Of a stretch of 64,000 bases of DNA, positions 10,438 to 18,384 are shown in pieces. How positions within the stretch are numbered: position 1 is the stretch's first letter; each line of letters begins with the position of its first letter. The stretch lies in contig NZ_CP042913.1 in the NCBI RefSeq assembly GCF_008065115.1, forward strand, positions 5,901,257 through 5,965,256, given 5' to 3'. Under the pieces are notes generated by a model. It did not search any database. It was not told the origin of the DNA and was given only the letters and a program-made list of their open reading frames with translations. Source of the DNA: Bythopirellula goksoeyrii. GTDB taxonomy: Bacteria; Planctomycetota; Planctomycetia; Pirellulales; Lacipirellulaceae. A program made the translations under genes and the position numbers.

Positions 10438-11511
10438 ATGACTTGGCATTTACCCCACCTTCTGCCTGCTCCGCTGGCCCAGATATTGTTTGCCCTGTCT
10501 CCGACAGTTTGGCTGATCATCGGCTTTATTGGGCTTGTGGTGTTCCTGGTGTTGTTTGCAATCTTCGCTCGCTATGCGCGGTTGTGGATTCAGTCGATCA
10601 GCACCGGCGCTCGAGTGGGTATCTTCGACTTATTGCGAATGACTTTTCGCAAAGTGAATCCTACTGTCATTTTGCGCAGCAAGATCATGGCCACCCAGGC
10701 GGGAATCACTGAGGAAGATGGCGTGACGACCAAAGCCCTTGAGTCGCACTACCTGTCGGGTGGCAACGTGCCGCTGGTGATTCGCGCGATGATCGCGGCT
10801 CGCAAGGCGAAAATTGTTGACCTCGATTTCAAGAAAGCCACGGCCATTGACCTGGCAGGCCGCAATATTCTCGAAGCGGTGCAGACTAGTGTCTATCCCC
10901 GCGTGATTGATTGCCCAGGTCGACAATCGAAGCGCCCTACGCTCGACGCCATCGCCAAGAACGGGATTCAACTCAAGGTTAAGGCACGTGTCACTGTGCG
11001 GGCAAATCTCAATCAATTGATTGGTGGCGCTGGCGAAGAGACTATCGTTGCGCGAGTTGGCGAGGGTATTGTTAGCGCTATCGGCTCGGCCGATACCCAC
11101 GCCCATGTACTCGAAAATCCGGACCGCATTTCCAAGGCGGTGCTCGCCCGCAAGTTGGATTCACAAACGGCTTTCGAAATCGTGTCTATTGATATCGCAG
11201 ATATCGATGTGGGTGATAACATTGGAGCCCGTTTACAAGCGGACCAGGCCGAGGCCGATACGCGTGTGGCTCGTGCTGCGGCAGAGGGTCGCCGAGCGAT
11301 GGCGGTTTCGCAAGAGCAGGAAAACATCGCCATGATCGAAGAAAATCGGGCCCATTTGGTCGAGTCAGAAGCGGCAGTTCCTAAGGCAATGGCCGAGGCT
11401 TTCCGCAATGGCCGACTCGGTATACTGGACTACTACAAACTGAAGAATGTGCAAGCGGATACCGACATGCGGGAATCGATCGCCGGGGTTGGGTCCTCGC
11501 GTCGGGAATGA
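10438..11511 (+). CDS. floA: flotillin-like protein FloA
   Basis: SPFH-domain scaffold of functional membrane microdomains (FloA/YqfA, formerly UPF0365). It has an N-terminal membrane hairpin (about residues 22-45), the conserved RARLWIQ-like and [12 protein letters not shown] stretches just after it, a central SPFH domain, and an alanine/glutamate-rich helical region at about 270-325 ([17 protein letters not shown]). The length of 357 is slightly above the usual 330. It follows two NfeD genes, the expected operon partners. FloA family membership is strong; which processes it organises in this organism is unknown. Confidence 0.95.
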   Translation: MTWHLPHLLPAPLAQILFALSPTVWLIIGFIGLVVFLVLFAIFARYARLWIQSISTGARVGIFDLLRMTFRKVNPTVILRSKIMATQAGITEEDGVTTKALESHYLSGGNVPLVIRAMIAARKAKIVDLDFKKATAIDLAGRNILEAVQTSVYPRVIDCPGRQSKRPTLDAIAKNGIQLKVKARVTVRANLNQLIGGAGEETIVARVGEGIVSAIGSADTHAHVLENPDRISKAVLARKLDSQTAFEIVSIDIADIDVGDNIGARLQADQAEADTRVARAAAEGRRAMAVSQEQENIAMIEENRAHLVESEAAVPKAMAEAFRNGRLGILDYYKLKNVQADTDMRESIAGVGSSRRE

Positions 11512-11548
11512 TTTGGCTCAAGCTGGAGCAAATCTTAAATAATAAAAT

Positions 11549-11640
11549 CCAGCTTAGCTGGTGGTAACAACTCTAAGATATTTCTCGCAGAGACACAGAG
11601 TCGCAGAGAAAAAGATTTTTTCTTCCCTGCTGTCTCAGCG
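11549..11640. repeat. palindrome followed by CGCAGAG-type short repeat
   Basis: A perfect 6-bp stem (CCAGCT, one-base loop, AGCTGG) spans 11549-11561. It is followed at about 11586 by an iterated purine-rich stretch of GCAGAGA/ACAGAG/CGCAGAG units. Degenerate copies of the same unit (GCAGAGGCGCGGAGG and similar) appear near 21135 and 21345. I read these as members of a dispersed intergenic repeat. The palindrome could also act as a weak terminator for floA, but it lacks a T-tract. Confidence 0.4.
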
Positions 11641-11663
11641 AGAGAAGCTAAACTGTCCATACC

Positions 11664-12263
11664 ATGAATCATCTCTCACTGTTACTCGCTGCTCAGGGTT
11701 GGGGAGAACTGATCGTCGTGCTCATCTTCTTCATGATCTCGGCGCTCGGGCAACTGCTCTCTGCCAAGAACAAGCCTAAGCGACCGCGACCACCGCGACC
11801 GCAGAAGGAGGGGGTTCCCAACAAGGGTCAGGAGGTCGCTGATAAACTCCGTGGGGAAGTGGAAGATTTCCTGCGCGAGATGCAAGGCAAACCTCCCAAA
11901 AAGAAGTCACCGAAACCCAAGCCAGTCGTCCTCAAAGTGGAGCAACCGGTTGTCGCAGAAAAAGTCACGGACATGCGGCAAGAGAGTGTTCGGGATCACG
12001 TTTCGAAGCACCTCAACACTGCCGACATCGCACAACAAGTGGCCAAGCTAGGTGATGATGTAGAGTATGCTGATGAACGATTGGAGCAGCATCTGCACGA
12101 ACGGTTTGACCACAAGGTGGGATCGTTAGAACGAAGAGTTCAGCCCGTGGAAGAGATTTTGAAGGACTCGCGAGCCCAAGATATCGCTCAGATGTTACGC
12201 AGTCCCGCAGGGATGCGGCAGGCGATTATTGCGAGTGAGATTCTGCGCCGGCCTGAGATCTGA
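11664..12263 (+). CDS. membrane-anchored hypothetical protein downstream of floA
   Basis: No recognised family. The 199-residue protein has one N-terminal membrane helix (about residues 15-34, LIVVLIFFMISALGQLL), then a lysine/proline/arginine-rich linker (about 36-60 and 85-95), then a charged helical region with heptad-like spacing (about 100-165). It ends with a helix MLRSPAGMRQAIIASEIL of a type often seen on short planctomycete hypotheticals. It follows floA at 150 bases on the same strand, so a role with the flotillin scaffold is possible but unproven. Confidence 0.6.
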   Translation: MNHLSLLLAAQGWGELIVVLIFFMISALGQLLSAKNKPKRPRPPRPQKEGVPNKGQEVADKLRGEVEDFLREMQGKPPKKKSPKPKPVVLKVEQPVVAEKVTDMRQESVRDHVSKHLNTADIAQQVAKLGDDVEYADERLEQHLHERFDHKVGSLERRVQPVEEILKDSRAQDIAQMLRSPAGMRQAIIASEILRRPEI

Positions 12264-12505
12264 GTTTTTTGCCTTTCCAATTTACTTTGTTCGCGTGCAC
12301 GCAAACGACGTAATCAATGATAGACAAAGCATTTATGTAAACGCCCTAGTCTATCCCTAACGAAACCAATTCCGTTATTCGCTTGCCCCCCATTAGGACT
12401 AGGGTAAATGATCTTGTTGGAATTCTCTGGCATTCGGAGTGCGATCAATTTAGAATGTGCAAGAAGGTGCCCTTGTCTTTGGAATCTTTTTTTGGAGGAG
12501 AACTA

Positions 12506-13207
12506 ATGCGTAAGATCATGCAGAGCTTTTTTTCTGGTGGGCTCTCCCTCGCACTTGTTGGCTCGTTGCTGCTTTGTTTGACGGCGACTGCTTCGGCTGG
12601 CACCGTGATTGGGGTGTCCCAGGATCCACCTCCTCCCATGGGTCCCTTCGTTGGCGACAACGAAAACGAAGATATGATCATGGTCGGTGATCCATCAAAT
12701 CCGATCCCCATCACACCGGATCCGGAGACGGACAACCCCTGGATGAAACAGTTTATCATCAACCGCGATGGTCAAGGCTGGTCTACAAGTGGCCCCGGAT
12801 CGATGGTCAGTGTCATGGAGTTCATCACCCTTGGCCCCCCTACTTCATCGCATCCCGTAACAATCGTTGACTGGCACGAAGACATCGACCCAACTGTGGG
12901 CGATGGCGGTCTTTTTAAGTGGGCTGGTGGTGTGATTGAAACTCCGGTTGGTGCGTTCCCAGGAATGACCAGTACCGATGGCCTATCGATCTGGTTTGAA
13001 TTCCCTCCACTTCCTCCGGGCGCCGTGTTCAAAATCACCAAGAACTTGATGTTTAATGGTAGTGGCCCGATCACGCCGGGGCCAAACGGGGAAAACGATT
13101 ACCTCATTAAGGTCAACGAGCGGCCTTCGATTCCCGAACCAAGCTCGTTGCTACTCGGCGGATTGGCGTTGCTCGGCGCGGTCGGCTTTCGGCGGCGTCA
13201 GATTTAG
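12506..13207 (+). CDS. PEP-CTERM exported protein
   Basis: A 233-residue secreted protein. The ATG at 12506 is chosen because GGAGGAG lies 5 bases upstream and a clear signal peptide follows (basic MRKIMQ, hydrophobic core to about residue 30, ASAGT cleavage region). The upstream in-frame extension to 12383 carries no signal-peptide features. The C-terminus has the sorting signal IPEPSSLLLGG, a hydrophobic helix and the basic end FRRRQI, so an exosortase encoded elsewhere should process it. The middle is beta-rich with proline-glycine turns and no recognised domain. Its stop overlaps the 3' end of the convergent MnmE-like gene by 4 bases. Confidence 0.85.
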   Translation: MRKIMQSFFSGGLSLALVGSLLLCLTATASAGTVIGVSQDPPPPMGPFVGDNENEDMIMVGDPSNPIPITPDPETDNPWMKQFIINRDGQGWSTSGPGSMVSVMEFITLGPPTSSHPVTIVDWHEDIDPTVGDGGLFKWAGGVIETPVGAFPGMTSTDGLSIWFEFPPLPPGAVFKITKNLMFNGSGPITPGPNGENDYLIKVNERPSIPEPSSLLLGGLALLGAVGFRRRQI

Positions 13208-14415
13208 ATCGGCTTTGTATCTAATTCTGAGTACAATCCGGGATGAAGCAACTCGTTAAGCGGGGCTAAGGCATCTGCTGCGTCTCCTTGCTCGCAAGCT
13301 GTTGCCGCCGCTCGCAAGAAACCTGCTTGCCTAGTGGTAAACGGAACCGCTGCCCCAGGTGCGGGAGGCTCGGGAACTAACTGCTTAACGATTGCCGATA
13401 GGAGCTGATCGATCCCCTGACCCGTTAGCGTGCTGGTAGCGAGTAGCTTGGGTGGTACATCGTGTCCTGCGAGATCCGACTTATTGAGTACCAAGAGTTG
13501 CCGGCTGGGAAGAACGAGGCTTAGTTCCACCGCTCGTTGGCTCAGGATCTCGGTTCTGGTCGGCAGTGATTGGAAATCAATAGTCGAAGCGTCCTCAACC
13601 CAAATAACCATGTCGGCACGTACCAATTGACTGCGGGCTTGCTCAATACCGGCGGCTTCAAGGGTATCGGTCGTAGAATGTAGCCCGGCGGTGTCGCTCA
13701 GTTGCACGGGCCAACCGTCAATGACGGTGGTCGTACTGACTACATCACGGGTGGTTCCAGGCTGGTCGAAGACTATCGCGCGGCGGTATCCGACCAACGC
13801 ATTAATGAGGCTGCTCTTGCCGACATTCGGCCTCCCGGCGATGACGACTTGCCAGGGTTCGGTCAAATGTAATCCACAAGGTACGCGGGCAAGGAGTCTT
13901 TCGATGCGGATAGCGGCATCGGAAGACTCTCCAGTCTGGATTGCGGCATGGATTTCCTTAGTTTCACGGCGCAGGGCTCCGTGAAACTGATCCAGCAGAA
14001 TCAGAGCGGTGCGAATCGAGGTTGCTCCGGCCATGGCGATCTGTGCTTCGGCGACGAGTGGACAATGTTGTTGACGAGTAACCCATACTTTCCATTCAAT
14101 TTCATGGCAACCCATATCAACAAGCCGATCTACTACGGCCAACACGGATTGGGTACCACCATGGCAATGCACTTCGATCACGTCTTCTTTCCGGCGGCAG
14201 ACCACCAAGTCCTCTCCATCGATGCTGCCCCAGTGACCATAGACAATGCGATTTAAAGGTTGCTGATCTAAAGTTCGACCATTCTTTGCCAGGAAACAAC
14301 TGTTGACGACTGTCACAGCGTCGGGACCTTTCACGGCTACCACGGCCACGGCTCCGCGGCCGGTGGGGGTCAGCACACTGACGCACGTTTGGTTGTCACC
14401 AACTGGGCGAGTCAC
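13204..14415 (-). CDS. MnmE/TrmE-like GTPase lacking the C-terminal CxGK motif
   Basis: 403 residues, shorter than ordinary MnmE (about 450). The N-terminal TrmE-type folate-binding domain (about 10-120, with the GRGAVAVV and EVHCHGGTQS stretches) and helical segments are followed by the G domain: P-loop GRPNVGKSS (194-202), DTAG (241-244), NKSD (311-314). Canonical MnmE ends in a helical domain and a C-x-G-K motif needed for U34 tRNA modification. Here the tail ends in LYSELDTKPI, with neither the cysteine motif nor room for the full last helices. It is the last gene of a minus-strand run, its ATG overlapping the coaX stop by 4 bases. It may be a paralogue with a different role; a true mnmE would lie elsewhere. 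Confidence 0.82.
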   Translation of the reverse strand: MTRPVGDNQTCVSVLTPTGRGAVAVVAVKGPDAVTVVNSCFLAKNGRTLDQQPLNRIVYGHWGSIDGEDLVVCRRKEDVIEVHCHGGTQSVLAVVDRLVDMGCHEIEWKVWVTRQQHCPLVAEAQIAMAGATSIRTALILLDQFHGALRRETKEIHAAIQTGESSDAAIRIERLLARVPCGLHLTEPWQVVIAGRPNVGKSSLINALVGYRRAIVFDQPGTTRDVVSTTTVIDGWPVQLSDTAGLHSTTDTLEAAGIEQARSQLVRADMVIWVEDASTIDFQSLPTRTEILSQRAVELSLVLPSRQLLVLNKSDLAGHDVPPKLLATSTLTGQGIDQLLSAIVKQLVPEPPAPGAAVPFTTRQAGFLRAAATACEQGDAADALAPLNELLHPGLYSELDTKPI

Positions 14416-15260
14416 CGTTTCGCCTCACTCACGATAGCGATCCCTGCGAGAATGAGATGTGAGATATGACGTACGGGTCCCGTGCTTTCGCTGAGTGCGT
14501 CCAGGACCATCGGCGCATCGCCGCCGGTTAGAAAGAGTTGAGGGGTGCCTTCCGAAAGTTCGGTGTACTTCTCGATCAATTTCTCCAGAGCACCAATCAG
14601 GCCCCAAGTGAGTCCCGCTGCGATGGCTTCGGTGGTGCATTTGCCCAAGTCGTGCTCAGGAAGTTGGATGTTATCCGAGGAAAGGAGTGGTAGTGAACTG
14701 GTACCCCCATGCAGGGCGGCAGCGGCGAGGGACCAGCCAGGTAGGATTGCTCCACCGAGAAAGACTCCGTGATGACTTATGAGATCGACCGTGACTGCGG
14801 TTCCCAGATCCATCACGATGGCCGACCGGTCAGCATTGCGAACTCGATTCACGGCTACTGCGCTGAGCAATCGATCGATGCCAACACGATTGGGTTCTAT
14901 TACTTGAACCTCCAGTGACAAATCACCAGAGGTCAGCACCTTCACAGAAGAAAAACCGTGCTGGGCTAGTATCTCCGCGACCGACTTTGTTGCTTCGGGG
15001 CTTACTGAGGAGAGGGCAACCTGAGTCTGCTGAACTTCCAGCTGCGTAAGCCACTCGGCAATTTGCTCAGCCAGTTCGTCCGGGGGCACGTCTCGATGTC
15101 GGCAAGCAAACGTCTCGTCGGGCAGAGGCAGCTGGGGACTAGCAATTGGTAAGGTACTCGTTACAGGGTCATTCAAACAGGCAATCTCAGCAGGAAACCA
15201 GCCGAATTTCACGCGGCTAGTGCCGACGTCCACCGCCAACAGATCCGCCGTTTCGCTCAT
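14412..15260 (-). CDS. coaX: type III pantothenate kinase
   Basis: First step of coenzyme A synthesis: ATP-dependent phosphorylation of pantothenate, cytosolic. ASKHA-fold signature DVGTSRVKFG at residues 11-20 and the second phosphate motif MDLGTAVTVD near residue 147 mark the type III family, as does the C-terminal LTGGDAP stretch near residue 245. Length 282 residues is slightly long for CoaX (about 255). It sits between obg and the MnmE-like GTPase with 4-base overlaps on both sides, so the three are translationally coupled. Many bacterial CoaX proteins require monovalent cations and resist pantothenamides; that is family knowledge. Confidence 0.93.
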   Translation of the reverse strand: MSETADLLAVDVGTSRVKFGWFPAEIACLNDPVTSTLPIASPQLPLPDETFACRHRDVPPDELAEQIAEWLTQLEVQQTQVALSSVSPEATKSVAEILAQHGFSSVKVLTSGDLSLEVQVIEPNRVGIDRLLSAVAVNRVRNADRSAIVMDLGTAVTVDLISHHGVFLGGAILPGWSLAAAALHGGTSSLPLLSSDNIQLPEHDLGKCTTEAIAAGLTWGLIGALEKLIEKYTELSEGTPQLFLTGGDAPMVLDALSESTGPVRHISHLILAGIAIVSEAKR

Positions 15261-16258
15261 GTGGTTTGCCGTGTTTCCCCCAGAATGGTATACGCCTTGC
15301 GAACCAATTCGCTCAAGCCTTGACCAGTGACTGAGGAGAATAGCATCACTGGCTTGCCGATCGTCTGCTCTAAATCACTGCGAACTTCTTCAGCCCCCGG
15401 TAGTTCCGCCTTGCTGATAGCAACGATCTCAGGGCGATTGGCCAGGTCAATATCATACTTCTCTACTTCCGAGCGGATGGCATGGTAGTTTTCGATAGGG
15501 TCGGTCCCGTCCATGGGCATCGGCTCGATAAGATGGACCAACACTCGGGTACGTTCCACATGGCGGAGAAATTCGTGGCCCAAGCCGGCACCAGAGTGGG
15601 CCCCCTCGATCAGTCCGGGAATGTCGGCCATCACCAGGGCATGGTCGATGTCGACTTGCACGATTCCCAGGTTCGGAATCTTGGTCGTGAACGGATAGTC
15701 GGCGATCTCAGGTCGGGCACGCGAGACACGGCTGAGCAGAGTGCTTTTGCCGGCATTGGGCTTTCCCAGCAGCCCCACGTCGGCAATCACTTTTAGTTCG
15801 AAGGTAATCCGGCGGCCTTCGCCAGGGCCACCGCGGGTGTGCTCTCGGGGAACTTGGTTGGTGGAGGACTTGAATCGTGTGTTCCCCTTGCCACCCTTTC
15901 CACCGCGGGCAGCAATCACCTGTTCCCCCGCAGCTTCCAGATCCTTGAGCACAAAATCGTGGTCGGCGTCGATCACGACCGTCCCCGGCGGGACAAGAAT
16001 CGTGAGATCGTCGGCGTTGGCACCGTGGCAATTCTTACTGCCTCCAGGCGTGCCACTGCGGGCATGCCAATGCTTGCGATGCACAAGCATCTGGAGACTA
16101 TCGACCCCTGCTTCGGCAACTACGATCACACTGCCACCGTGCCCCCCATCCCCCCCATCGGGTCCGCCACGAGGGACGTATTTTTCACGTCGAAAGCTGA
16201 CGCAGCCGTCACCTCCTTTGCCAGCCTCAACTTCAACGGTAACACGATCGACAAACAT
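15257..16258 (-). CDS. obgE: Obg/CgtA GTPase
   Basis: Ribosome-associated GTPase in 50S maturation and stress control, 333 residues from the ATG at 16258. That start gives the canonical MFVDRVTVEV N-terminus; the longer in-frame extension to 16333 is not Obg-like. The glycine-rich OBG domain covers about 1-158 (GGPDGGDGGHGG and similar). The G domain has GKPNAGKST, DIPGLIEGAH, and at the G4 position ISKAEL in place of the usual NKxD. No C-terminal OCT domain is present. It lies downstream of rpmA, as in most bacteria, but a terminator-like hairpin separates them. Its stop overlaps the coaX start. Confidence 0.93.
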   Translation of the reverse strand: MFVDRVTVEVEAGKGGDGCVSFRREKYVPRGGPDGGDGGHGGSVIVVAEAGVDSLQMLVHRKHWHARSGTPGGSKNCHGANADDLTILVPPGTVVIDADHDFVLKDLEAAGEQVIAARGGKGGKGNTRFKSSTNQVPREHTRGGPGEGRRITFELKVIADVGLLGKPNAGKSTLLSRVSRARPEIADYPFTTKIPNLGIVQVDIDHALVMADIPGLIEGAHSGAGLGHEFLRHVERTRVLVHLIEPMPMDGTDPIENYHAIRSEVEKYDIDLANRPEIVAISKAELPGAEEVRSDLEQTIGKPVMLFSSVTGQGLSELVRKAYTILGETRQTT

Positions 16259-16290
16259 GGCGGGGAAGTGAGTAAGTACGAGGGGAAATG

Positions 16291-16321
16291 AAAAAGGGAT
16301 GCACACTGCTGCGCATCCCTT
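16291..16321 (-). terminator. intrinsic terminator between rpmA and obg
   Basis: On the minus strand a perfect 9-bp stem (AAGGGATGC and its complement, 10-base loop) is followed by a run of T residues (16295 down to 16291). This is a textbook Rho-independent structure located after the rpmA stop and before the obg start. It probably reduces read-through from rpmA into obg, or attenuates it. Confidence 0.75.
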
Positions 16322-16374
16322 GCTGAATTTCAATGCTTCATGTCATTCCCACCCTGTGGGAAAGACAGAAATGC

Positions 16375-16623
16375 CTAGGCAACGGGTATCACGTTGATCC
16401 GTCGACCTTCGCGGTCGAACATGACTTGACCTTCAATCAAGGCAAACAAGGTAAAATCTTTTCCTTGGCCCACGCCCTTGCCGGGGTGGAACTTGTTGCC
16501 GAGTTGACGAACGAGAATGTTGCCGGGAATGACGTTTTCGCCGCCGTAGCGCTTCACACCGCGGCGTTGTCCGTTGGAATCACGACCGTTGCGGCTGGAG
16601 CCTTGTCCTTTTTTATGAGCCAT
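16375..16623 (-). CDS. rpmA: 50S ribosomal protein L27
   Basis: An 82-residue bL27 beginning [16 protein letters not shown], the standard N-terminus that reaches the peptidyl-transferase centre, and containing [12 protein letters not shown] and [12 protein letters not shown], both conserved. The mature N-terminus follows Met directly, so no Firmicutes-type propeptide is present. Normally rplU (bL21) is immediately upstream; here the upstream minus-strand gene is an unrelated exported protein, so the rplU-rpmA pair is split. Confidence 0.97.
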   Translation of the reverse strand: MAHKKGQGSSRNGRDSNGQRRGVKRYGGENVIPGNILVRQLGNKFHPGKGVGQGKDFTLFALIEGQVMFDREGRRINVIPVA

Positions 16624-16713
16624 GGCACTAGTGGGGGTTCGAGGGGTTGTCTGGTGGAAGTCGCACGCGGAGCAACACAGTTTGCTTCTCCGGCGACCGG
16701 TAGCCCGTCGATT

Positions 16714-17706
16714 CTACCGGTAAATCCACTGATAGGCAACGCCTTCGGGAGTGCCATAATACCCGGCATATCCGGGGGCTGATCCGAAGCGGATTTCGTT
16801 CTCATGCTCGGCGTAGGAGTCGCCGGGACGCCAGAAATTCAGCTGCAGGACCTTCCGCTGGAACTTTCTCCCCGTGCCAGGGGCAGATCCAACCTCGAAA
16901 TCAGCCGCATCCTCCCATTGGTAGGCGTTGGTGAGGCCCCGCACGTAGATAGCCAGAAAATCAATCTCGGGGTCTACATCTTCCCAAGTGGCCACTCCCC
17001 AGAGGCCGCCGACTGCCCTGCCCTCTTCCGGCTCTAAGAGTTGTTCAGAGATTTCCACATTGTTCAGGAGTTGTCCACCGGGGAGCTCGCGACGGGCGAT
17101 CGCTGTAACAGCCGACGGTAGAATCCGGTCCAGGTAAGACTTTCGGACCGGATCGCCTTCGGCGTTGCGATCTAAACTGTTCAGAAAGAATTGAGGAATG
17201 AATCGCTGTGGTCCCAGCGATTGCTTGACCGTGGTGAACGTGCCATTCTCCTCGCGTTCTGGCACAAGTCCCGCCCCTGTATTGCGGACGCGGTAGACCA
17301 TGTACCAAATCAGCTTGCGCTGCATTTTCATATTGGGCTGGGGAATATCGACGTACATCATTCGCAGTGGCTTGAAGGAGAACTCCAGGCACCAGATGCT
17401 CTGACGGAACTCGGCGTCCTCGGCAATCTCAAAAAGCGTGCGGCTTTCGGAGAGTAGATTGGGTGTGCGCTGAAGACCTTTGTCAGCACGGATCTCTACC
17501 ATGTCGTGTACATTGACGGTGTCGGCCGGCTCCAAGTTGGGCTCAATCGTAGTGAGCACTCCCGGCGCGAAACGGGGTCCCGCGGAGGCCGCCTCGTCTG
17601 CTTCTTGAGCAATGAGCAAATTGCTCCATGAGAAAGTAACCACGAGAGCGAGGGCCACCAAGCGCGAACCGGTCAACCATCGTGATGTCAAATTCGCGCT
17701 AAACAT
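16714..17706 (-). CDS. exported hypothetical protein
   Basis: No family recognised. The ATG at 17706 is preferred over the upstream in-frame start at 17802: AGAGA lies 6 bases before it, and it yields a clean signal peptide (basic residues, then LVALALVVTFSW, cleavage near residue 33). The remaining 300 residues look globular and beta-rich, with no membrane helix. Conserved-looking aromatic patches include IWCLEFSFKPLRMMYVDI and LIWYMVYRVRN, and a C-terminal YAGYYGTPEGVAYQW. Exported proteins of this look are common in planctomycetes, so a lineage-specific periplasmic protein is likely. It is upstream of rpmA on the same strand with a 90-base gap. Confidence 0.7.
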   Translation of the reverse strand: MFSANLTSRWLTGSRLVALALVVTFSWSNLLIAQEADEAASAGPRFAPGVLTTIEPNLEPADTVNVHDMVEIRADKGLQRTPNLLSESRTLFEIAEDAEFRQSIWCLEFSFKPLRMMYVDIPQPNMKMQRKLIWYMVYRVRNTGAGLVPEREENGTFTTVKQSLGPQRFIPQFFLNSLDRNAEGDPVRKSYLDRILPSAVTAIARRELPGGQLLNNVEISEQLLEPEEGRAVGGLWGVATWEDVDPEIDFLAIYVRGLTNAYQWEDAADFEVGSAPGTGRKFQRKVLQLNFWRPGDSYAEHENEIRFGSAPGYAGYYGTPEGVAYQWIYR

Positions 17707-17967
17707 AGTTTCTCTGTTCGTCGAAGACTGGATTTGCCGGCAGGCGTTAAGATGCCGAAAGGGGCTCCCTTTAAGTATAATTGGCCCGCTACGGGACAGC
17801 AAATATTTGCGTTATTTTAGCGGGAATCGGCGGATATCCGGTTGCTGACGGTTTGCGCGGAAATACCAGCCAATGTCGATCTACGAAGCGGTTCCCTACT
17901 CCATCGCTCCGATTCGATCTATACTGTTTGCCAAACTCGAAAACTATCCTTTCATGAGGGTCGCCCC

Positions 17968-18348
17968 ATGTCTCGCCCTACCGTCGCTATTATCGGTGCC
18001 AGTGCCGACCGCAGTAAGTTCGGCAACAAATCGGTTCGTGCCCATCAGGCCCAAGGGTATGAAGTGTTTCCGATCAACCCCAAGGGGGGCGAAATCGAAG
18101 GGCTGACCGTTTACACGTCGCTGGCCGAGGTCCCCGCCGAGCGGCTTACTCGGGTGAGTCTCTATGTGCCCCCCGCGGTCGGGATCAACCTTCTCGCGGA
18201 GATCGCCACCAAAGGCTGCGACGAGTTGTGGCTCAATCCGGGAAGCGAGAGCGACGAACTGGTCGCTGCCGCCAAGGAGATGGGGCTCGAACCGATCGTG
18301 GCGTGTAGCATTGTTGATCTGGGGGTCAGTCCTGGGGAGTTGGGGTAA
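17968..18348 (+). CDS. CoA-binding domain protein (YccU-like)
   Basis: A 126-residue single-domain Rossmann protein: VAIIGASADRSKFG at residues 6-19 and VFPINPKGGEIEG at about 36-48 match the CoA_binding_2 family. ATG 17968 has GAGGG about 8 bases upstream and starts directly at the domain; the upstream in-frame extension to 17842 does not look coding. Family members resemble the nucleotide-binding part of succinyl-CoA synthetase, but the biological role is unclear. It is transcribed divergently from the exported protein on its left and convergently with nrfA. Confidence 0.85.
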   Translation: MSRPTVAIIGASADRSKFGNKSVRAHQAQGYEVFPINPKGGEIEGLTVYTSLAEVPAERLTRVSLYVPPAVGINLLAEIATKGCDELWLNPGSESDELVAAAKEMGLEPIVACSIVDLGVSPGELG

Positions 18349-18384
18349 GTGAGTGTCGATTGATTGCTTTTCATTTCCCCTGAG

